Assembly: GCF_018853465.1 (NCBI RefSeq)
Contig: NZ_JABBOU010000065.1
Location: 1 to 10,003, forward strand
Source: Acidithiobacillus montserratensis
GTDB lineage: Bacteria > Pseudomonadota > Gammaproteobacteria > Acidithiobacillales > Acidithiobacillaceae
Direction: 5' to 3'
Length of the DNA: 10,003 nt
Of the stretch, positions 3,249 through 10,003 are shown piece after piece. The translations under genes were made by a program, and so were the position numbers. Each line of letters starts with the position of its first letter. The stretch's first letter is position 1. The notes below the pieces were generated by a model. It did no database searches and was not told where the DNA came from. It worked only from the letters and a program-made list of their open reading frames with translations.

Positions 3249-5258
3249 ATGCACAACCGCCGCACTTTCCTGAAGCTGCTCGGATTAGGGGCCATTTCCA
3301 TACCCGTGGCAGAGCTGGCTCTGCATTCCGGCAAACTGATATCCCAAGCCTACGCAGGTTCCGCCCTCGTAACACCGCCAGGACACTATTTCACCTCGTG
3401 GATTGGCAATAGTTTTGCCGGCAAGGGAAGCAATGGTCAGGGACGCTGGGTACAGGATGAAATCGTGGCCATGACGGTTACTGGAGATGGTACGCTATTG
3501 ACAGCCTCTTTGTGGGACGAGGCAGGACGTTGCACAGGTCTTTATAAAGATGGTGACACCAACCAGCAGTGCCTCATGGCTGAGGGTGAAGGCAAAGCCA
3601 ATGCCTGGGGATGGGGAACCGCTGGTACCAGTGTTGCCGCTGTTGACGGCTGGATTTTTATCAGCAACACCGCTGGGCACTTGCTGCAATTTCGCTGGAC
3701 AGAGCCTGGCAATATTCAGTCTGCCATTCATTACCAAGGCTATGAAACAACGGGCCTGGTAACGGCCATGGCGGCCAGGTCCGGTTTTTTGGCCATTGCC
3801 GGCAAAGACGGGAAAATCCAGATTCGCCAAGTACAGGATATGCGCCTTGAACGGGAACTGCCTATACCCGGAGTGCGTGGAATAGCCATTAATGCGCAAA
3901 ATACCTTATGGATATTGCAAGGCAGCAACATCCGCCACGTCGGCCTGGATGGACAAATGCTGCCGGGGACCATTCCCCATATGGACCAAACCACCGCCCT
4001 GTCCATCAGCCCGGATAACAGCCTGCTGGTTTGCGACAATGGCCCCCGCCAACAGATTTTGCAATACAACATAGACGCTGCGCCCCGTCTTGTCGCCCGA
4101 TATGGTCTCGAAGGCGGATTGCGCGCAGGGACTCCCGGAGAAATGGCACCCGACAAGTTTTTTGCCTTGCGTGGGACGGGCATGGATACCCAGGGGAACC
4201 TGTATGTGGGCATGTGCTTCGGGCCTAACCCGAATTCACCCGTAGTCATTCGCTCTCTGGACCGGCACAGCAAGCCGCGCTGGGAACTCTCCAAATATGC
4301 CTGGGTGACCGCATTTTGTTTTGATCCCCTTCATGACGGGACGGTTGTGTATGGACCCGAATCCATATTCTCCTATGACCCCGCAAAGGCACCCGGAACG
4401 GGCTGGAAAGCTACCGCCATTACCCTCGACCCCATTCGCTATCCTCATGACCCAAGGATCATGGGTAAAAACGCCTGCTCAACAGAGATACGCCATATCC
4501 AGGGCAAGCGCCTCCTCTATACCATGGGGCAAGTGGGAGGCGGATATGATCTGTATGCTTTTGAAGCATCACCCAGTCAAATCGCCTATCCAGTCGCCGC
4601 CGTCAAAGGAGATGGCTTTGCCTGGAATGTCGATGCCCGGGGAGGAATATGGCGCGGTCAAACGCCTGACCAGCATATCTGGCATTATGCCTTCGCATCA
4701 TGGTCAGATGCAGGAATACCTCAGTTCAAGGAACCGGTTCGCTACCCCATACCTTCCCTGTTCACCCGGGTGACCCGGGCACATTACGACAGCGCCAGCG
4801 ATAGCCTGTATATTGGTGGATACACCAATGAAAAACCGAAAAAAAGCTGGGGACTCATTGGTGCCGTCATTGCCCGCTACGATCAATGGACAAACGCCCA
4901 CCCGCAACTGCGCTGGGCCATAAATACTCCCCTGGATGGACATGACTTGCCCCCCAAGGCTTTTGATATTGCCGGGGATTATCTGTTTACCGTCGCAGTA
5001 TTCCCAACCCACGGGAAGGATGCCGTGGTCACCATATTCCGCCTTGAAGACGGCAAAAAAGTGGGGACTATTTCACCGGGGCAATCCGTAGGCAGCCAAA
5101 GCGGCTGGATTGACATGATCCACGCCATTCACGCCCTGCGCCGTAAAAACGGCCAGTATCTCATTATGGTTGAGGAAGATGCGCGCGGGAAAAATCTGGT
5201 GTATCAGTGGACGCCCTCCAAGGCTGATACGGGGGTTTCCTCTTTGGGAGACACATAG
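3249..5258 (+). CDS. Tat-exported beta-propeller protein of unknown function
   Basis: A 669-residue protein starting MHNRRTFLKLLGLG. RRTFLK at residues 4-9 is a twin-arginine motif, followed by a hydrophobic core and an AYA signal-peptidase site at about residue 36, so the folded protein should be exported to the periplasm or beyond. The rest is a chain of short beta repeats with Gly/Asp turns, for example 'AAVDGWIFISNTAGHLLQF', 'LSISPDNSLLVCDNG', 'GMDTQGNLYVGMCFG', 'VDARGGIWRG', 'YDSASDSLYIGGYT', 'DYLFTVAVFPTHGKD'. This pattern fits a beta-propeller with about eight or more repeats, perhaps two propellers. I see no CxxCH haem site and no membrane anchor after the signal. Tat export suggests folding, and possibly cofactor binding, before export. 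I preferred the ATG after GGGGGA over an upstream in-frame TTG (3213). Its 3' end overlaps the convergent gene. Confidence 0.75.
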   Translation: MHNRRTFLKLLGLGAISIPVAELALHSGKLISQAYAGSALVTPPGHYFTSWIGNSFAGKGSNGQGRWVQDEIVAMTVTGDGTLLTASLWDEAGRCTGLYKDGDTNQQCLMAEGEGKANAWGWGTAGTSVAAVDGWIFISNTAGHLLQFRWTEPGNIQSAIHYQGYETTGLVTAMAARSGFLAIAGKDGKIQIRQVQDMRLERELPIPGVRGIAINAQNTLWILQGSNIRHVGLDGQMLPGTIPHMDQTTALSISPDNSLLVCDNGPRQQILQYNIDAAPRLVARYGLEGGLRAGTPGEMAPDKFFALRGTGMDTQGNLYVGMCFGPNPNSPVVIRSLDRHSKPRWELSKYAWVTAFCFDPLHDGTVVYGPESIFSYDPAKAPGTGWKATAITLDPIRYPHDPRIMGKNACSTEIRHIQGKRLLYTMGQVGGGYDLYAFEASPSQIAYPVAAVKGDGFAWNVDARGGIWRGQTPDQHIWHYAFASWSDAGIPQFKEPVRYPIPSLFTRVTRAHYDSASDSLYIGGYTNEKPKKSWGLIGAVIARYDQWTNAHPQLRWAINTPLDGHDLPPKAFDIAGDYLFTVAVFPTHGKDAVVTIFRLEDGKKVGTISPGQSVGSQSGWIDMIHAIHALRRKNGQYLIMVEEDARGKNLVYQWTPSKADTGVSSLGDT

Positions 5259-6424
5259 TGCACGGCCATCAAAATGGCAAAGGGTATGGCCTGCCCTTCC
5301 AGCCAAATGAAGGTGTCGGCAAAACTACCCAGGACAAACCAAAGCCAGGTCACGACCTGCACATAACGCAGGAGTGGCTCACTTTGTCGCCATGCTCTGA
5401 TCCATAAATATCCCATTAAAACGATCAGCGGGATAAATCCAAACAAACCCAATTCTGACAAATAGGCCAGGAAAGAATTATTCGGTCCAATCATGCTATC
5501 CACAACGGGCGGCAACCGGGGCTCCAGACCACGCCGGGCCAGATCATAATAAGCGGCACGAAATTGTCCGGCACCCACCCCGAAAAATGGATGTTCGGCA
5601 AACATCTGCAGTGCGGAATGCGCATAAACCAGACGTAAGCCTACACTGGTAATCACCCAGCCATTGAAAAACAGGTACACATCGAAAACCGCCTGAACCC
5701 AGCGGCTCCGCAATACCGGCGACAAAAGAGCAATTCCCGCCACGACAAACACACTCAAAGCACCTGCTATTCGGTATCGGGGAAACATCCACAGCAATAC
5801 GAGCAGTGCCAGTATAAAAAACACTGCCTGACCCGTTCTACCAATGGTGAACATCAACTGCCAGAGCAATAACAGGAATATAAATACCGCGATCCTCGGA
5901 CTCCAGAACAGTTTTTTATCCTTGATAGCAAAGAGCAGCAGCAACAAACCGGAAGCCAGCATCATGCTGAAGGTAATATGGGTCTGCGCCAGACCAATGG
6001 GTCCCTGACCCAATAAATTGCGAAAATGCCAGCCCAGGGCCTGGGCAACACCAATCAAACCGTTGACAGCCAGGGCCAGAATAAAAGCCCTGAGCAGATC
6101 AACAAAATGCTGTCGACTCCAGGGCATGGCAGCCACCAGCGGCAAGAACCATAAGTACCAGATATGTCTTACCGGACCGAGATGGTCGGCAAACAAATGA
6201 TAATGAAACAAATCATAGATGTTGATCAGCGAAATCAGGCTGACTGACAACAAAAACACATGGGGACGCAAATTGCGAATATATCCGGCCCAGACAAAAG
6301 CCAGCAGAAAAATCACGGCAGCAAACTTGGTCAGCGCAATAGCCAGAGGAATGCTCAGCAGTACCAGCCACAAGGCCAAGAACGGTAATTCTTCGCGTGA
6401 TAACAGCTCATGATGGACGCGCAT
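5204..6424 (-). CDS. O-antigen ligase/polymerase family membrane protein (Wzy_C domain)
   Basis: A 406-residue, very hydrophobic inner-membrane protein with roughly ten or more predicted helices. The family is shown by FTIGRTGQAVFFI in a middle helix and by the periplasmic loop 'VGLRLVYAHSALQMFAEHPF' leading to 'FGVGAGQFRAAYYDL'. 'PNNSFLAYLSELGLFGFIP' completes the pattern of the Wzy_C (WaaL/O-antigen polymerase) domain. Such proteins join or polymerise undecaprenyl-linked glycans at the periplasmic face during LPS or exopolysaccharide assembly. Ligase and polymerase cannot be told apart by sequence alone. Pro replaces the His that often precedes the 'N-S/L-x-L' segment. It follows pssA by 25 bp and probably ends that operon. 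Its last 55 bp overlap the beta-propeller gene on the other strand. Confidence 0.83.
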   Translation of the reverse strand: MRVHHELLSREELPFLALWLVLLSIPLAIALTKFAAVIFLLAFVWAGYIRNLRPHVFLLSVSLISLINIYDLFHYHLFADHLGPVRHIWYLWFLPLVAAMPWSRQHFVDLLRAFILALAVNGLIGVAQALGWHFRNLLGQGPIGLAQTHITFSMMLASGLLLLLFAIKDKKLFWSPRIAVFIFLLLLWQLMFTIGRTGQAVFFILALLVLLWMFPRYRIAGALSVFVVAGIALLSPVLRSRWVQAVFDVYLFFNGWVITSVGLRLVYAHSALQMFAEHPFFGVGAGQFRAAYYDLARRGLEPRLPPVVDSMIGPNNSFLAYLSELGLFGFIPLIVLMGYLWIRAWRQSEPLLRYVQVVTWLWFVLGSFADTFIWLEGQAIPFAILMAVHYVSPKEETPVSALEGVH

Positions 6425-6449
6425 CAGCCTATTCCCGGATTCTCTGCTA

Positions 6450-7202
6450 TCAGTTCGAATGGATTCCCCGCCGCCTTCTCTGACGACGACTGCGAATCTG
6501 CCACAGGGTGAGGATCAAACCCACCAGCACGTATGAAATACCGGCCAAAAACAGTACCAGTGGAGGATGTACCGCAATCAGAGCTACTACCAGAACCACG
6601 ATAATAGCCAGAGCAAAGGGCACCCGCCCGTGGAGATCAAAGTCCTTGAAGCTGCGGAAACGCACATTGCTCACCATCAGCAGACCCAGTACATACACCA
6701 GGCCCAGGGCGATATATTCACTCACCTGGGTCAGCCAGGGGTAACCCTCACCGACAGCCACCCAGACCAGGCTGGCCAGGACCGCCGCCGCAGTAGGAAT
6801 GGGCAAACCCTGAAAATAGCGCTTGGAGGCACTATGGACTTGGGTATTGAAACGCGCCAGGCGCAAGGCGCCACAGGCAATATAGACAAAAGCTCCCAGC
6901 CAGCCGAATTTGCCGAAGTCCTGAAGCCCCCAGAGCATGACCAGGACAGCGGGCGCCATGCCGAAGGCGATGACATCCGCCAGCGAATCATATTCCGCAC
7001 CAAAAGCACTTTCAGTACGGGTCATGCGCGCCACCCTGCCATCCAGACCATCGAGAATCATGGCGATGAAAATGACAATAGCGGCTGTCCGGTAATGACC
7101 GTGAATGGAAGCGACAATAGAATAAAAACCGGCAAAAAGGCTGGCCGTGGTAAACAGATTAGGGAGCACATAGACCCCGCGCCGGGGATAGCGCGGATTC
7201 AT
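6450..7202 (-). CDS. pssA: CDP-diacylglycerol-serine O-phosphatidyltransferase (phosphatidylserine synthase)
   Basis: A 250-residue integral membrane enzyme that transfers phosphatidyl from CDP-diacylglycerol to L-serine, making phosphatidylserine and CMP. The CDP-alcohol phosphatidyltransferase signature is complete: Asp51-x2-Asp54-Gly55-x2-Ala58-Arg59-x8-Gly68-x3-Asp72-x3-Asp76. The N-terminal 'PNLFTTASLFAGFYSI' and several later helices ('ALGLVYVLGLLMVSN', 'FALAIIVVLVVALIAV') fit the family, as does the basic C-terminal tail 'RSRRQRRRRG'. I chose the ATG at 7200-7202 because it overlaps the psd stop as ATGA. An in-frame start 30 bp upstream would lie inside psd. Translation is probably coupled to psd, whose product uses the phosphatidylserine made here. 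Confidence 0.92.
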   Translation of the reverse strand: MNPRYPRRGVYVLPNLFTTASLFAGFYSIVASIHGHYRTAAIVIFIAMILDGLDGRVARMTRTESAFGAEYDSLADVIAFGMAPAVLVMLWGLQDFGKFGWLGAFVYIACGALRLARFNTQVHSASKRYFQGLPIPTAAAVLASLVWVAVGEGYPWLTQVSEYIALGLVYVLGLLMVSNVRFRSFKDFDLHGRVPFALAIIVVLVVALIAVHPPLVLFLAGISYVLVGLILTLWQIRSRRQRRRRGIHSN

Positions 7203-7870
7203 GGGGCCGTCACTGGCAGGGTCGCCAGACACTGGGCACCGGAACGCACTCTTTCGCCAATGCGCACCTGGACCTGGGTATCCAATGGCACATAAGTATC
7301 CACCCGCGAGCCAAAGCGAATGAAACCAAATCGCTGCCCGATCACGACGCTATTTTCCCTTTGAACATGACAAACAATACGCCGCGCCACCAGGCCCGCC
7401 ACCTGAACCACGGTCACATCCTGACCTTCGGGGGTTTTAATCCACAGCGCATTGCGCTCATTTTCCAAGGAAGCCTTGTCCAGGGCAGCATTAAAAAATC
7501 GTCCCGGAAAATACCAGACATTCTGTACCACACCACTGACCGGCATCCGATTCACATGCACGTCAAACACATTCATGAAAATGCTGATCTTGAGGGCAGG
7601 ACGGGAAAGATAAGGATCATCGACCTGTTCAATGGCAATGACCCGGCCATCAGCAGGACAGAGCACCGAATGTGGCGACAAATCCGGCAGGAGCCGCCGG
7701 GGATCGCGAAAAAACTGCAGGCTGAACAGAAACAAGAGATAAAAAAGCGCTGAAAAAACCAGCCACCAACCTGTCAGAAAAATCTGCAGGACAATGGCGA
7801 GGGCCAGAAACAACAGTAAAAAAGGCCAACCTTCACGCGCCAGAATGGGATAAGGATAATCAGTTTTCAT
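7199..7870 (-). CDS. psd: Phosphatidylserine decarboxylase proenzyme
   Basis: A 223-residue protein of the short phosphatidylserine decarboxylase class. It converts phosphatidylserine to phosphatidylethanolamine at the inner membrane. Two hydrophobic segments near the N-terminus (about residues 16-52) anchor it. 'FFRDPRR', 'PADGRVIAIEQV', 'KISIFMNVFDVHVNRMP' and 'IKTPEG' follow in family order. The self-cleavage site is in RFGSRVDTYVPL: Gly187-Ser188, with Ser188 becoming the pyruvoyl group of the alpha chain. MKTDYPYPILAREGWPF fits the family N-terminus. The ATG lacks a Shine-Dalgarno site (CGCTCCGCCC precedes it). A terminator separates it from ilvC, so a promoter between them or read-through is needed. 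Its stop overlaps pssA. Confidence 0.92.
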   Translation of the reverse strand: MKTDYPYPILAREGWPFLLLFLALAIVLQIFLTGWWLVFSALFYLLFLFSLQFFRDPRRLLPDLSPHSVLCPADGRVIAIEQVDDPYLSRPALKISIFMNVFDVHVNRMPVSGVVQNVWYFPGRFFNAALDKASLENERNALWIKTPEGQDVTVVQVAGLVARRIVCHVQRENSVVIGQRFGFIRFGSRVDTYVPLDTQVQVRIGERVRSGAQCLATLPVTAP

Positions 7871-7901
7871 GGGCGGAGCGTAGCAGGACCGGGGCCATGA
7901 G

Positions 7902-7951
7902 AAAAGGGCGAACCGCTTCGGGAAAAAAACTTTGTCCCGAGGGATTCGCCC
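7902..7951 (-). terminator. Rho-independent terminator after ilvC
   Basis: On the minus strand GGGCGAA (7945-7951) pairs with TTCGCCC (7906-7912). Inside this, TCGGG (7936-7940) pairs with CCCGA (7918-7922) around an A/T-rich loop. TTTT follows at 7902-7905. It lies 29 bp after the ilvC stop and 31 bp before psd, so it separates the branched-chain amino-acid genes from the phospholipid genes, at least partly. The short T-run means termination may be incomplete. Confidence 0.65.
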
Positions 7952-7979
7952 GGATATTCTTCAAAAAAATCAAACAATC

Positions 7980-9041
<1,062 letters not shown>

Positions 9042-9527
9042 TCAGATAGCCTTGGCACCACGGCTGATGGCGCTGGCACCACTGCGCACCACTTCGATGA
9101 CCATACCCGGATCGAGGGCGTGAATGAAGGCATCCAGCTTGTCGCCCGGACCGGTAAGTTCAATGGTGTAGGACCGGTCAGTCACATCGATGATGCGCCC
9201 CCGGAATATATCCGAAAGACGCTTCACCTCTTCCCGGTCTGGCCCCACCGCATGGACCTTGATCAGCATCAGTTCGCGCTCAATGTGCGGACCCTCGCTG
9301 AGATCATGGACGCGGATGACCTCCACCAGTTTGTTCAACTGCTTGAGCACCTGCTCCATGATTTCTTCCGAGCCACTGGTGGCCACGGTCATGCGCGAAA
9401 TACTGGCATCGTGGGTGGGGGCGACGGTCATGGCCTCGATATTGTAACCGCGCGCCGAAAACAGACCCGCCACCCGTGAAAGTGCGCCCGCTTCATTTTC
9501 CAGCAAAATGGAGATGATATGACGCAT
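9042..9527 (-). CDS. ilvN: Acetolactate synthase small (regulatory) subunit
   Basis: A 161-residue regulatory subunit of acetohydroxyacid synthase, the IlvN/IlvH type of the longer, two-domain form. The N-terminal ACT domain reads MRHIISILLENEAGALSRVA and 'GLFSARGYNIEAMTVAPT', the site where valine feedback inhibition acts. The C-terminal domain begins around 'HIERELMLIKVHAVG' and contains 'IFRGRIIDVTDRSYTIELTG'. I chose the ATG at 9525-9527, two bases after the ilvB stop, because the family starts M-R-x-I-x-S. An in-frame GTG at 9531-9533 overlaps the ilvB stop (GTGA) and would add two residues. The subunit activates the large subunit encoded just upstream. Confidence 0.95.
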   Translation of the reverse strand: MRHIISILLENEAGALSRVAGLFSARGYNIEAMTVAPTHDASISRMTVATSGSEEIMEQVLKQLNKLVEVIRVHDLSEGPHIERELMLIKVHAVGPDREEVKRLSDIFRGRIIDVTDRSYTIELTGPGDKLDAFIHALDPGMVIEVVRSGASAISRGAKAI

Positions 9528-9529
9528 GC

Positions 9530-10003
9530 TCACACCAGGATCATTTCAGAAAGAGCGGCACCAGCGGGGACCATGGGATAGACATTCTCCTTGGCATCCA
9601 CCCGGAAATCCATGAATACCATGCGATCCTTGAGGCGCAGGGCTTCGCGGATGACCGGTTCCACGTCGGCAGGCTTGTCCGCCCGCAAACCGATATGACC
9701 ATAGGCTTCCGCCAGTTTGACGAAGTCCGGCAAGGCATCCACATAACTCATGGCGTAACGGTCTTCATAGAAAAACTCCTGCCACTGGCGAACCATGCCC
9801 AGGTAATGGTTGTTCAGACAAGCCACCTTGAGGGGCAACTTGTATTGCTGGCAGGTGGAAAGTTCCTGGATATTCATCTGGATACTACCATCGCCGGTAA
9901 TACAGACCACCGTCGCATCAGGCTCCGCCACCTGGGCACCCATGGCCGCAGGCAGACCAAAACCCATGGTCCCCAGCCCGCCACTGTTCACCCAGCGGCG
10001 GGG
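9530..10003 (-). CDS. ilvB: Acetolactate synthase large (catalytic) subunit, C-terminal part
   Basis: The last 157 codons of the thiamine-diphosphate-dependent large subunit; the gene runs off the right edge. It begins [20 protein letters not shown] and carries the ThDP/Mg2+ motif [14 protein letters not shown] ... CLNN, then '[19 protein letters not shown]' and '[11 protein letters not shown]'. The enzyme condenses two pyruvates, or pyruvate with 2-oxobutyrate, to open branched-chain amino-acid synthesis. The symbol could equally be ilvI; isozymes cannot be separated on this fragment. The promoter and any leader attenuator of the operon lie outside the window. Confidence 0.95.
   Translation of the reverse strand, partial: PRRWVNSGGLGTMGFGLPAAMGAQVAEPDATVVCITGDGSIQMNIQELSTCQQYKLPLKVACLNNHYLGMVRQWQEFFYEDRYAMSYVDALPDFVKLAEAYGHIGLRADKPADVEPVIREALRLKDRMVFMDFRVDAKENVYPMVPAGAALSEMILV

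Noticed and set aside
3740..4294. A 184-codon minus-strand frame inside the beta-propeller gene
   Set aside because: It is rich in Arg, Pro and Ser with no domain-like pattern, and the plus-strand gene gives a coherent secreted protein.
6567..7295. A 242-codon open frame on the plus strand
   Set aside because: It lies antisense to pssA and the end of psd, has no ribosome site, and its Gln/His/Asp-rich translation is typical of a shadow frame.

Overview
The window looks like chromosomal DNA of a Gram-negative proteobacterium of moderate GC content. The run ilvB-ilvN-ilvC-psd-pssA on one strand, the style of the proteins, and the many toxin-antitoxin and IS remnants recall acidophilic Acidithiobacillia. 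That assignment rests on recognition alone; no 16S or other marker gene is present.

Layout. (1) Positions 1 to about 2090 are an accessory stretch. It opens with the 3' end of an IS3-family transposase and the element's terminal repeat. About 280 bp of degenerate DNA follow, then a complete parD-parE toxin-antitoxin pair on the minus strand with its own promoter and operator. Next come a tiny membrane ORF and a vapB-vapC pair in which both genes carry an in-frame nonsense codon and vapC has lost acidic active-site residues. An orphan YgiT/MqsA-like zinc-finger protein is divergent from vapB and shares with it an intergenic region holding a perfect 17-bp palindrome. (2) Positions 2095 to 5258 hold plus-strand genes: an Fe-S-type uracil-DNA glycosylase family protein, a DUF488 (YeaO-like) protein, and a large Tat-exported beta-propeller protein of unknown function. 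(3) Positions 5204 to 10003 form a minus-strand block. In transcription order it carries acetolactate synthase large subunit (partial), small subunit, ketol-acid reductoisomerase, a rho-independent terminator, phosphatidylserine decarboxylase, phosphatidylserine synthase, and an O-antigen ligase/polymerase-like membrane protein. The last gene overlaps the beta-propeller gene tail-to-tail by 55 bp.

How the genes work together. IlvB, IlvN and IlvC perform the first two common steps of valine, leucine and isoleucine synthesis. PssA makes phosphatidylserine from CDP-diacylglycerol and serine, and Psd decarboxylates it to phosphatidylethanolamine; the two genes overlap by four bases. The O-antigen ligase-like protein fits an envelope theme. 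The accessory end looks like an island of toxin-antitoxin modules at different stages of decay beside an IS.

I found no convincing wholly new system. The best leads are the doubly broken vapBC pair, the conserved-looking palindrome between vapB and the zinc-finger gene, the small membrane ORF, the uncharacterised Tat beta-propeller, and the odd sequence between the IS and parE.
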